From positions 1 through 64,000 of the forward strand of contig RXKB01000004.1 in NCBI GenBank assembly GCA_003963225.1: a stretch of 64,000 nt of DNA. Direction: 5' to 3'. The translations under genes were made by a program, and so were the position numbers. This stretch comes from Candidatus Babelota bacterium. GTDB lineage: Bacteria > Babelota > Babeliae > Babelales > Vermiphilaceae. Shown here one piece after another: positions 35,644 to 43,524 of the stretch (position 1 is the stretch's first letter; each line of letters opens with the position of its first letter). The notes under the pieces were generated by a model. It searched no databases. It was given only the letters and a program-made list of their open reading frames with translations, and had not been told where the DNA came from.

Positions 35644-36408
35644 ATGGCACCATTTTTCTTTTTGGCAATACTATCATATACATTTTGTATATTTTCAATG
35701 GATAAAAACCCCATTGAAAATATACTTATATTATGTATTAAAAATAAACTAATCGATCACCAAAATAATCTTGCAAATCAAAATGAAACACTCCCTGAAC
35801 CAAATAATGTCATTGAATGGATTACTATAGCTCAATTGGTTTGTTGCACTCAAAAAGAATGCAATATTATATTTCGGCAACTAATAATTAATACAAAAAA
35901 ACAATTAGCAGAACGCATAACACATTTTTTTGCAATACACCCAAGTGAAAACATTCAAGCAATATACTCGCAACACAATGACAAACTGGCAAGAGCATTA
36001 GGAACATTTTTAACTCATAAAAATTCTCAAGAAGGCCTAAAAAAAGTACTGAAAAAAAAGTTTTTTGCATTACTAGAAGAACCTGCAGATGAACAAAAAA
36101 AAGATACCAAACCGATAAAAAATCTAATTTTAAATTTCTTACCAACCATTCTGATAAGCAATATTGCACCACAAGTAGCAACAAAACAAACCCAACAAAA
36201 CACAAAAAGCCTGTTTGTTGAAAATTTTTTTGCCGGCATGGTTCAATACTCGAAAAATAAATATGCGCAAATCTCATTAAACCCAAAAGAACTCCAACAA
36301 TACCGCAAATATGAATCTTACAATACACTTTCAAATATAAAAATATATTTCACAACTGGCCATTTTAATTCATCTGAATACGCTACAATGCATATATATG
36401 AACGATAA
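35644..36408 (+). CDS. Secreted hypothetical protein
   Basis: The protein has 254 residues. A signal peptide (about 1-18, 'LAILSYTFCIFS') is followed by a mainly helical mature part rich in Lys, Asn and Gln. It includes 'EWITIAQLVCCTQKECNIIF', a short Lys run, and a weakly hydrophobic 'LILNFLPTILISNIAPQVA' at about 160-178. No family was recognised. The upstream AAGAG can serve as ribosome site. The gene stands alone between the dnaK region and another secreted gene with its own promoter. Codon use and composition are like the other accessory secreted genes. Confidence 0.7.
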   Translation: MAPFFFLAILSYTFCIFSMDKNPIENILILCIKNKLIDHQNNLANQNETLPEPNNVIEWITIAQLVCCTQKECNIIFRQLIINTKKQLAERITHFFAIHPSENIQAIYSQHNDKLARALGTFLTHKNSQEGLKKVLKKKFFALLEEPADEQKKDTKPIKNLILNFLPTILISNIAPQVATKQTQQNTKSLFVENFFAGMVQYSKNKYAQISLNPKELQQYRKYESYNTLSNIKIYFTTGHFNSSEYATMHIYER

Positions 36409-36515
36409 AAATAATATATTTAGATGAGAAGAGTTAATTGCTTGACCACCCCAAAAAAACGAATGCGTCTTTTTTATTCTCACATGTTACCATCTTAAAT
36501 AAACTTTTTTAAAAA

Positions 36516-36543
36516 TTGACAAAAAAAATAAAAAGTTGATAAT
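36516..36543 (+). promoter_or_regulatory. Sigma-70-like promoter upstream of the secreted gene at 36585
   Basis: TTGACA (36516-36521), a 16-base A-rich spacer and GATAAT (36538-36543) lie about 42 bp before the ATG. The -35 is exact and the -10 matches 5/6. Confidence 0.6.
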
Positions 36544-36584
36544 TACCTTACTGATAAACATTTTTTATTTTTTCGGAGTTTTAT

Positions 36585-37481
36585 ATGAAAAAGACTTTTT
36601 TATTTCATTGCATTACGATTATCTTTGCATCAACAAACATGATCTTGGCTATGGAAGAAGACCCAATAGATACTTACAGAAAATATGCAGAACAAGAGAT
36701 TATCAATTTAATCCAAGACCCCAATACTATAACTTTTAATCACGAGCCAACTATTGAAGAACAAGAAGACCCGGCAAACATTCTATACTGTGACAGCAAT
36801 AACAACACTTGGTACAATATTTATCAACCCCTTCAATATAAATTTGAAAATTATAAGGATCCATTAGGTGCAACTACCTTTTTCACCAAATTATGTGAAG
36901 GCAACTCAAACATATTGCCGCTACTAAACAGAGGAATTAATTTATATTTTGCTTACAAAAATTCTATTGAAAAAACATTATTTGCAAGAAAGATTTATTA
37001 TAGTCTGTTTCCAAAAGTAATAGGTTTAATTTTAACAGGACACGACCAATTTATACCTGCACAAGATTCTAAAGAAGCAAAACTTGTACGCCAATGTGGC
37101 AAAATAGCATTTAAATTAATTTCCTTAGCACCACTGCATGAACAATGTGCACCACAAATTATACATTTTATTTTAGCTCTAGGAAGTGCTGCAACAAACA
37201 ATAAAGAATCAAGCACATGCAACATAATAATGCCAATACAAACATTAAATCTCAAAAATGAGTATCCATTTGCAAAAGAAGATGAAATAATTAATTTTGT
37301 AAACGATCAAAACGCACAAAAAGAAAACTATATTCTCAAAAAATGTCGAAAAAATGGATTATTAATTTTCTTTTTGCCTGCGGGAGATCAAATATCCAAA
37401 AAATCATCTCTCACTATTACACAATATACAGACCCAAAAAAAACAAAAGAATCAGAAAAATCAAATTGCATATTACAATAA
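36585..37481 (+). CDS. Secreted hypothetical protein
   Basis: The protein has 298 residues; ATG 36585 follows CGGAG. A clear signal peptide ('HCITIIFASTNMILA') precedes an acidic N-terminal stretch ('MEEDPIDTYRKYAEQEIINL'). The rest is mostly helical with scattered Cys ('LVRQCGKIAFKLISLAPLHE', 'EQCAPQIIHFILALGSAATN'). No catalytic motif or family was recognised. The helix spacing in the middle hints at a helical-repeat fold. It has its own promoter. The last 20 residues are Lys/Ser-rich. Function unknown. Confidence 0.75.
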   Translation: MKKTFLFHCITIIFASTNMILAMEEDPIDTYRKYAEQEIINLIQDPNTITFNHEPTIEEQEDPANILYCDSNNNTWYNIYQPLQYKFENYKDPLGATTFFTKLCEGNSNILPLLNRGINLYFAYKNSIEKTLFARKIYYSLFPKVIGLILTGHDQFIPAQDSKEAKLVRQCGKIAFKLISLAPLHEQCAPQIIHFILALGSAATNNKESSTCNIIMPIQTLNLKNEYPFAKEDEIINFVNDQNAQKENYILKKCRKNGLLIFFLPAGDQISKKSSLTITQYTDPKKTKESEKSNCILQ

Positions 37482-37505
37482 ATAGTAAATTAATAAAAAA
37501 GCAAA

Positions 37506-37544
37506 ATAAGGCGGTTATTGTCAAGTATACAATAACCGCCTTAT
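37506..37544 (-). terminator. 16-bp hairpin terminator for the DUF378-like gene
   Basis: Bases 37506-37521 pair perfectly with 37529-37544 around a 7-base loop. On the minus strand the stem runs into TTTTGCTTTTTT, a good terminator tail. On the plus strand the tail is mixed, so it mainly serves the minus-strand gene, though it could also end the plus gene at 37481. Confidence 0.7.
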
Positions 37545-37616
37545 CATTTAAAATAATATTATTTGCAGCTACCTGCATCATTTCCAGAACTAGTAGATTT
37601 GCCAACACAGCCACGT

Positions 37617-37829
37617 TTATTCTTTGCATGAAGAAAATTTATAAAAAATATGGAAAAGACATATCAAACCGCAAGCACCAATAACATAACTACCTATCAT
37701 CATATACTGGCCACAAGCTCCAATAAATGATTGATTAGCACATACGTTATATCCTGACGGGGTAAGCGCTACATTAATCGCAGATAACGCCACAACAAGA
37801 TGCGCGACTTTAGACAATAGCCAATACAT
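37617..37829 (-). CDS. Small DUF378-like membrane protein
   Basis: The protein has 70 residues. ATG 37829 has a strong AAGGAG upstream; the longer in-frame reading to 37898 has none. It has two hydrophobic helices: 'LLSKVAHLVVALSAINVAL' and 'YMMIGSYVIGACGLICLF'. The spacing, with the small turn 'TPSGYNV', matches the two-helix DUF378 family (YuzA-like), of unknown function in membranes. The C-terminus has a Cys/Lys tail. It is divergent from ychF and ends in a hairpin terminator. Confidence 0.7.
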   Translation of the reverse strand: MYWLLSKVAHLVVALSAINVALTPSGYNVCANQSFIGACGQYMMIGSYVIGACGLICLFHIFYKFSSCKE

Positions 37830-38035
37830 CGAGACTCCTTTTTTTAAAACACTGTTCTTTATACCTAATATATAATGCAAAAAAAAAACATATTGCAACA
37901 GTCAGACAAAAGAACATCCAAAAGAGTTGCAAGCAGACACATTTTAAATAAAAGTAAAAACTGAGTAATTTCATAATTATGTACGTATGATATACTTTAT
38001 AAAAATAAATCACATCATAATAAAGGACTATTTTT

Positions 38036-39148
38036 ATGTCAATAAAAGCTGGCCTTGTTGGATTACCAAACGTTGGAAAGTCAACATTATTTAATGCACT
38101 AACCAAATCAAGCGCACCCGCAGAAAACTATCCCTTTTGCACGATAGATCCGCACGAAGCAATAACAACTGTTCCTGATCAAAGAGCAGTAGATTTACAA
38201 AAAATATACAAATCGAACAGCATTATACCTGCGACAGTAACCTTTGTTGATATCGCAGGACTAGTAAAAGGTGCTGCCTCGGGAGAAGGCCTTGGAAATC
38301 AATTTTTAAGCCATATTCAAGAAGTAGACCTTATTTTACACATTTTGCGATGCTTTGAAGACCCAAATATTGTATTCCACTCAGGAGAAACGGTTGATCC
38401 ACTGGATGATTTTAACACTATTACGCACGAACTTATGCTCAAAGATCTTGACCGCATAGAAAAAAGATTACTAAAAATAGAGCAACTCATAAAAAAAACC
38501 AAAACTCCTCAAGAAAAAAAACAGTTAGCACAAGAAAAAGAGCTTTTGGTAAAAGCCCAAGACCTTGTAAATAACATGCAGGCAGAAGCACTAAAAAAAC
38601 TCTTTACAAACAATACTATAGAAACAATATCATTACTAAGCACTAAAAAATACATGATCATCGCCAATGTTGGCGAAAACGAATTAGACAGCCAAAGCCT
38701 TGCAAATAACAAACCATTTCAACTACTTATACAAAAATTTGGTAAAGAGTTGGTTGTTCCCATTTGCGCGAAAATAGAATATGAACTTACCCAAATGGAA
38801 CACGCAGAAGCAGAAGAAATTATGGGTCTCTTAGGCATGACTAATCGCGGCCTTGAAACCATCATCCAAAAAACATATAAAATGCTTAATCTAATAAGCT
38901 TTTTTACTTGCGGACCCAAAGAAATTCACGTATGGCCAATCATCAAAGGGGTAACCATAAGACAAGCAAGTGGTGAAATACATTCAGATTTAGAAAAAGG
39001 GTTTATATGTGCAGAAATTTTTAATACGCAAGATTTACTAGAAGCAGGTAGCTTTGCCAAACTAAAAGAACTAGGCAAAATAAGAACTGAAGGTCAACAG
39101 TATATTGTACAAGATGGTGACATTGTAGAAATTAAATTCAACGTCTAA
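38036..39148 (+). CDS. ychF: Redox/ribosome-associated ATPase YchF
   Basis: The protein has 370 residues, normal length. It is an Obg-family P-loop protein. G1 is 'GLPNVGKSTLFNALTKSSA', then 'YPFCTIDPHE', G3 'VDIAGLVKGAASGEGLGNQF', and an 'NVGEN' segment replacing NKxD. This is the change that shifts YchF/OLA1 from GTP to ATP. The C-terminal TGS domain contains 'TCGPKEIHVWPIIKG' and 'FICAEIF'. It binds the large ribosomal subunit and responds to oxidative stress in other bacteria. A perfect terminator follows. Confidence 0.96.
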   Translation: MSIKAGLVGLPNVGKSTLFNALTKSSAPAENYPFCTIDPHEAITTVPDQRAVDLQKIYKSNSIIPATVTFVDIAGLVKGAASGEGLGNQFLSHIQEVDLILHILRCFEDPNIVFHSGETVDPLDDFNTITHELMLKDLDRIEKRLLKIEQLIKKTKTPQEKKQLAQEKELLVKAQDLVNNMQAEALKKLFTNNTIETISLLSTKKYMIIANVGENELDSQSLANNKPFQLLIQKFGKELVVPICAKIEYELTQMEHAEAEEIMGLLGMTNRGLETIIQKTYKMLNLISFFTCGPKEIHVWPIIKGVTIRQASGEIHSDLEKGFICAEIFNTQDLLEAGSFAKLKELGKIRTEGQQYIVQDGDIVEIKFNV

Positions 39149-39188
39149 AACTAAAAAGGGGTCTTGAAAAAGACCCCTTTTTAGTTTT
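39147..39188. terminator. Bidirectional terminator between ychF and the secreted gene
   Basis: A perfect 19-bp stem (39147-39165 with 39170-39188) and a GAAA tetraloop, with A-rich and T-rich flanks, serve both convergent genes. It begins at the end of the ychF stop codon. Confidence 0.92.
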
Positions 39189-39193
39189 AGGTA

Positions 39194-40048
39194 TTATTTT
39201 GCTATTTTTTTGCGCAAAAAACCAATTTTAAACCGAGGCGTAGAGTTTTTAATACGTTTGCACATTGCAAGCAAACGATTTTTGATAACCAAGCCATACT
39301 TTTGGTATACAAGTAAAGCACCCAAAATAACTACACTACCCAAACCCAATGTAAATATAAGACGCTTATTAAAACCAGCATCATTTATTTCAACATCAGC
39401 AGATTCCTGATTTGCATCTAGCAAAGCCGTAGGATCAGATTCTGGTCCCGCCGCATTTTGCTTGTTTTTATTTAATTTTTTTACGTTACTTGCTAAATCT
39501 TGGATTAAATCATCTACTTCATCTTTTTGAGTTGCATCTGGTTGTTCAAAAAAATCTTCTGTGCTGTGAGCTTCTGTTTTGGCTATATTTTCTTCTTCAA
39601 TCTTAACAGTTTCCCCAGCAATCTCGTGATTTTCAACATTTTCTGTATAGCTTGGTTCAGACTTGATAGCATCTGGTTTTTCAAAAAAATCTTCTGTATT
39701 CAATACATTGTTTGAATCTTCTGTGCTTGGACCTTCTGTTTTTGCTATATCATCAACAATTGCCTGTATTGAATGGTCCTGCTCATTATTTGTATTTTGA
39801 CCATCAGGCTCACTTGGCAAATCTAATTGCTCGTCACCTACCATTTGCACTTTAACTACTGGATTTGGATTTTCCTCACTTGGTATGCTATGGGGCTCTG
39901 GTTGTTTAACAAGCTCCTTTTGCAATTCAACTGACTTTTGCTCATGTATCATTTCAACATTATCACTACCAAGAACAGGTTGACCATCTTCATAAGATTT
40001 TATACCCAAAAAACTTACCAAACTTAAGAAAACTAACTTATTCTTCAC
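39194..40048 (-). CDS. Secreted acidic protein with C-terminal membrane anchor and basic tail
   Basis: The protein has 284 residues from GTG 40048, which overlaps the upstream gene's stop by 11 bp. A signal peptide (about 1-17) is followed by a long acidic, low-complexity body. The unit 'IAKTE..STED' with 'TEDFFE.PDA' occurs twice (about residues 105-130 and 153-176). A single membrane helix 'LIFTLGLGSVVILGALLVY' lies near 230-248. The end is strongly basic ('FKIGFLRKKIAK'). No family was recognised. The plan (signal, body, anchor, basic tail) recurs in several genes of this window. Confidence 0.75.
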   Translation of the reverse strand: MKNKLVFLSLVSFLGIKSYEDGQPVLGSDNVEMIHEQKSVELQKELVKQPEPHSIPSEENPNPVVKVQMVGDEQLDLPSEPDGQNTNNEQDHSIQAIVDDIAKTEGPSTEDSNNVLNTEDFFEKPDAIKSEPSYTENVENHEIAGETVKIEEENIAKTEAHSTEDFFEQPDATQKDEVDDLIQDLASNVKKLNKNKQNAAGPESDPTALLDANQESADVEINDAGFNKRLIFTLGLGSVVILGALLVYQKYGLVIKNRLLAMCKRIKNSTPRFKIGFLRKKIAK

Positions 40049-40991
40049 TATTTATTACCTTTTTTAAAAAATACCCTCTTATTTTTAAAGCAAAAGTCTT
40101 CAATGTATGGCTATATCGATACAGCAAATACGGCAAACCAACACATAATAATCCGACACCCACTTTTTGCATTAACCGCCCAGTTACATAAGTATCCGTA
40201 GCCAACAGGCCAGGATTTCTCTCTTTTACAGCAATATCTCCCAAATCAAAATCTTTATTTTTTTTAAACTCAATAAACTCAATCACCTGTTTTTGCTTTT
40301 TTTTATGCTCATTATATTTATAGGCCGGGCCATGCTGATCAATTTTTTCCTTTAATGCATACAAAGCATGTGTGCCAGCATGTGCAAGTAATCCGCCAAC
40401 ATGCACAAAAAGACTGTTTAACTCGTTTAAAGCTTTATTAAAAAAATTCCTTGCCTCAGGCGTCTCTAAAAAAACTTTAACCTCTTTAACACCTTTAACA
40501 AGATGACCTGCCGCATTTTTAATTATACGTTTCGCATGCACCATTTCTGCAGGTATTTTATCAGCATTTTCTTTACCTTGACTAATTATAGCATCAGATT
40601 CGCATGCATACTGATCTAACTCTCTGTCCATGTTATCTTTAATATTGTTATATATGATTTCTACGTTTATATCTCTTTTCGTATTAATCGAATTACTCAA
40701 ATTATCTGAATGAAGTTCATTTGTTCCAGAAGAAATAAATTTTTCATCTGTTGTATGTAATTTTTTCTCTAAATAAAGATCATTAGTATCGCTTTCTAGA
40801 TCTTGCATTTTTTGATTACCATTCATTCGCTCAGTCAAGCTATTGAACTGTTCAGAATCAAGATTAGGTAAAAATTCATTACCAATTGGCATTGAATCAT
40901 GTTTATCTGGCAAGGCATACAAAAACCCGTTGCCACAAAAAAGTATTATTTTTATTAAAATAGTATGCACAAAACTTTTTTTATCTATCAT
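40038..40991 (-). CDS. Secreted protein with C-terminal membrane segment and basic tail
   Basis: The protein has 317 residues. ATG 40991 is chosen because the in-frame GTG at 41006 overlaps the probable ribosome site AGGTGG. The signal peptide ends near 'GFLYALPDK'. The body is charged and helical ('MVHAKRIIKNAAGHLVKGVK', 'LAHAGTHALYALKEKIDQHG'). A membrane helix near 275-290 ('VGVGLLCVGLPYLLYRY') is followed by a basic end. It is coupled to the downstream gene by an 11-bp overlap. Function unknown; the pair may form a complex. Confidence 0.75.
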   Translation of the reverse strand: MIDKKSFVHTILIKIILFCGNGFLYALPDKHDSMPIGNEFLPNLDSEQFNSLTERMNGNQKMQDLESDTNDLYLEKKLHTTDEKFISSGTNELHSDNLSNSINTKRDINVEIIYNNIKDNMDRELDQYACESDAIISQGKENADKIPAEMVHAKRIIKNAAGHLVKGVKEVKVFLETPEARNFFNKALNELNSLFVHVGGLLAHAGTHALYALKEKIDQHGPAYKYNEHKKKQKQVIEFIEFKKNKDFDLGDIAVKERNPGLLATDTYVTGRLMQKVGVGLLCVGLPYLLYRYSHTLKTFALKIRGYFLKKVINSEE

Positions 40992-41088
40992 TGTATTTGT
41001 AACCACCTAGATTTTTAAAATTATCATATAAGAAAATTATATAATAATTTTAAATTATTAAAAGTTTTTATTAATTCTTTTATTATTC

Positions 41089-41940
41089 TTAATTATTAAA
41101 ATAAATTTTTTTTATTTTGTGATACGCTGTATACAATCCATACCCAATACCAGCTACACAAACTAAACCTGCCGCTCCTAAAGCAAAAAATGCTACTGGA
41201 CTTACATCTTTATTTTGCTGACTTAATAAAGAGGGCTGATTTTTATAATTTGCAGTCAAATTAAGTAGGCTTCTTTTAGAATTATTTTTTTCTTGATTCA
41301 ATATAGCTTCATTTACATTTATTTTTTCTGTTTCTTGAGATGCTATTTTTTTTGACGTTGTGCCTTTTGACTGTGTTACATCTGCATTGTCTATTGTTAT
41401 ATTAGGAAGTTGTTCATTTTCTGAACCGACCGGTTTAAAACAATCTTTTACGTTTTTATAAGCATCCGCAGTTAGATTTTTTACCCGCTCTCTTTGCTCT
41501 GGATCAGCAACGGTACCAACAACACTTCCACCAATAATGCCTAATACTGCACCTACAATATTTTTCCGACATAAAGAACATATTCTTGGCCAATTTCTTG
41601 ATACAACACCCATTAAAGAAGTATTACTTTTTAAAAAACTATTTTGCACAAATGTTAATTCTTTTATTTTGGGTACTATCAACTCCTTAGACCCAGAATT
41701 AATCATAAGAGTACTTCCAGGAACTACCATTAGACTATTAGGTTTGCTAACTGCTGCCATGAACGGTTTAAAACAATATACTATTGGTGTATTTTTTTTC
41801 GGCCGACCAGGTTTTCTTTTCCAAACACCTTCTTTTATAGAACTACGCTTGTTTTTAACCAAAGGCTCCTGGCTGACTATATTTTTAGATAGCAAACTAC
41901 CTATCAACAAAAGAAAGAAGACTATTTTTTTGCTCTTCAT
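41089..41940 (-). CDS. Secreted tail-anchored protein with an AT-hook-like motif
   Basis: The protein has 283 residues. Signal peptide about 1-24. At about residues 41-50 lies 'KRKPGRPKK', which matches the core of an AT-hook (GRP flanked by Lys/Arg). AT-hooks bind the minor groove of AT-rich DNA, which would be odd for an exported protein unless it reaches a host nucleus. A glycine-rich hydrophobic stretch lies mid-protein ('VGAVLGIIGGSVVGTV'), and a C-terminal membrane helix ('VAFFALGAAGLVCVAGIGYG') is followed by a basic end. No other family signature. The motif may also be just a basic patch. Confidence 0.7.
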   Translation of the reverse strand: MKSKKIVFFLLLIGSLLSKNIVSQEPLVKNKRSSIKEGVWKRKPGRPKKNTPIVYCFKPFMAAVSKPNSLMVVPGSTLMINSGSKELIVPKIKELTFVQNSFLKSNTSLMGVVSRNWPRICSLCRKNIVGAVLGIIGGSVVGTVADPEQRERVKNLTADAYKNVKDCFKPVGSENEQLPNITIDNADVTQSKGTTSKKIASQETEKINVNEAILNQEKNNSKRSLLNLTANYKNQPSLLSQQNKDVSPVAFFALGAAGLVCVAGIGYGLYTAYHKIKKIYFNN

Positions 41941-42140
41941 TATAAATTCCCAATATTAACACAGACTATATTTTACATAATATAAAATTATAATTTTTAA
42001 ATAAAAAATCAAATTTCTAATTTAAAATTAAAATTTTTGCAAAGCATTATTTATCACAGCAATCCTATTCAATAGGCCTTTTTACCGTAATAAATAGAAA
42101 TAGATATAAACTGAAAGAAATATATATCTATCTATATAAA

Positions 42141-42168
42141 TTGACAAATTGAAATTTTTATATATACT
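42141..42168 (+). promoter_or_regulatory. Sigma-70-like promoter upstream of the gene at 42195
   Basis: TTGACA (42141-42146), a 16-base spacer and TATACT (42163-42168) lie 27 bp before the ATG. The ribosome site GAGAGG follows. Confidence 0.65.
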
Positions 42169-42194
42169 AAACAATAAAATGAGAGGTTAAATTT

Positions 42195-43445
42195 ATGAAG
42201 CAATATGCAAATAAATGCTTATTATTGGCAATTTTATCCCTTTTTACTACGCAAAAAACCTATCCAATGGGGCTTTTCAAAATAAAAACTCTCAAAACCC
42301 CTACTGGGTTAACCTATGCAAAAAACAAAAAGCTTCTACCTGTGCATAAAGTTAGCAAAAACAATATCCATATATTCGCTCACAAACATACAAAACAACC
42401 GCTTGCCTTTGATATACATCAAAAAGCTTATAACTTATCATTGAACCATGAATTTCCCACTGCTCCCCATTACAATACGCAGTACAATCCCACCATATGC
42501 CAAACCAAAGCGCTACAAGATGCTTTAGATCAAGAAAACAGTGAAATCGAAGCTCTTTGGATACCAAAAACATTATACGAACTTTTTATAATACATGAAT
42601 ACGAAAACAATTATACCAAATATAAAGGTTATACGGGCGACCTTGACAATAGCGACCTTAAAGAATTATTAACAATCAATCAAGACGCAGACAACATCAC
42701 TCTTCACAAACAAGTAAATGAGGCCATTTTATTATTTTTGCACCAACACCCTTACCAAGAAACGCAACCCAAAGAAGCATATTGGATTAATCTTGCAGAA
42801 CATATTATCAACCAACTACCTATTGAGATTAAAGAATTAAAAGAAGAAATTCTTAATGCAATTAAACAAGAATACCATTATCATAAACATCATCCAGAGA
42901 CATTTTTATTGTACCGCAGTGGCCCATTAAATCAAAAAGATTTTAATAAAGAAGCAAACTATGCATTAAATCATACAAAAAACGAAAAACCTGGACTTCC
43001 AAAACATATTTCCCTTTCTTTTGGTGCCGGTTTTTTAAGCGCTTATTGTACCGATCATGGAGCATGCAGTGCAAAAATACTTTGCAAAGAAACAAAACCA
43101 TATGCATACACACTTCCAATTAATAAAAAAGACACTATTGACCACAAAAACCCTTTCTTTGTGCCGCCTTTAGCTGCAATACCTTCTTTTTTTTCAAAAG
43201 GTGAAGCCTTTCATGCAAGAACCAAAACCGCAGGTTATGTTGCTAAGCCAGATGGCTGGTGCACAAACAAAAGCCATTTTCCTAAAATACTCAGCACGCC
43301 CATAAGCTTAAATCCATTTCACACTGCACAAGCAAAACATACTTACTATAAAAATCTCTATAGGTCTTTGATACAAAAAGCAATACCTCTTAATAAACCC
43401 ACCGAAAATCTTATAGCAAGCATCAAAAAAGAGCTTCCTGAATAA
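42195..43445 (+). CDS. Secreted protein of unknown function, possibly ADP-ribosyltransferase-like
   Basis: The protein has 416 residues; ATG 42195 follows GAGAGG. The signal peptide ends near 'TYPMG'. The C-terminal half contains 'FLLYRSGPLNQKDF', then 'HISLSFGAGFLSAYCTDHGA', then 'FFSKGEAFHARTKTAG'. An R, then an S-x-S strand, then an E-containing loop is the order seen in R-S-E ADP-ribosyltransferases. Spacing and the final E-x-E are not convincing. It is best called unknown, with an enzyme-like core. It has its own promoter and precedes the GH1 gene on the same strand by 79 bp. Confidence 0.7.
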   Translation: MKQYANKCLLLAILSLFTTQKTYPMGLFKIKTLKTPTGLTYAKNKKLLPVHKVSKNNIHIFAHKHTKQPLAFDIHQKAYNLSLNHEFPTAPHYNTQYNPTICQTKALQDALDQENSEIEALWIPKTLYELFIIHEYENNYTKYKGYTGDLDNSDLKELLTINQDADNITLHKQVNEAILLFLHQHPYQETQPKEAYWINLAEHIINQLPIEIKELKEEILNAIKQEYHYHKHHPETFLLYRSGPLNQKDFNKEANYALNHTKNEKPGLPKHISLSFGAGFLSAYCTDHGACSAKILCKETKPYAYTLPINKKDTIDHKNPFFVPPLAAIPSFFSKGEAFHARTKTAGYVAKPDGWCTNKSHFPKILSTPISLNPFHTAQAKHTYYKNLYRSLIQKAIPLNKPTENLIASIKKELPE

Positions 43446-43524
43446 TAAGCATTATCAAATAGACTTTTTTAAAAAAAGTGATATTATTTTATAAAAATAC
43501 ACATACTAACGAAAAAGCCTGATT

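Noticed and set aside
37559-37640. A second frame (KRGCVGKSTSSG...) continuing past the stop of the DUF378-like gene
   Set aside because: It would need a +1 shift, opposite to the other frameshifts here, and the annotated end is already normal for the family. Too short to be convincing.
39194-41940. LPxTG or PEP-CTERM sorting signals in the tail-anchored proteins
   Set aside because: No shared motif precedes the C-terminal helices, so a known sortase or exosortase system is not supported.
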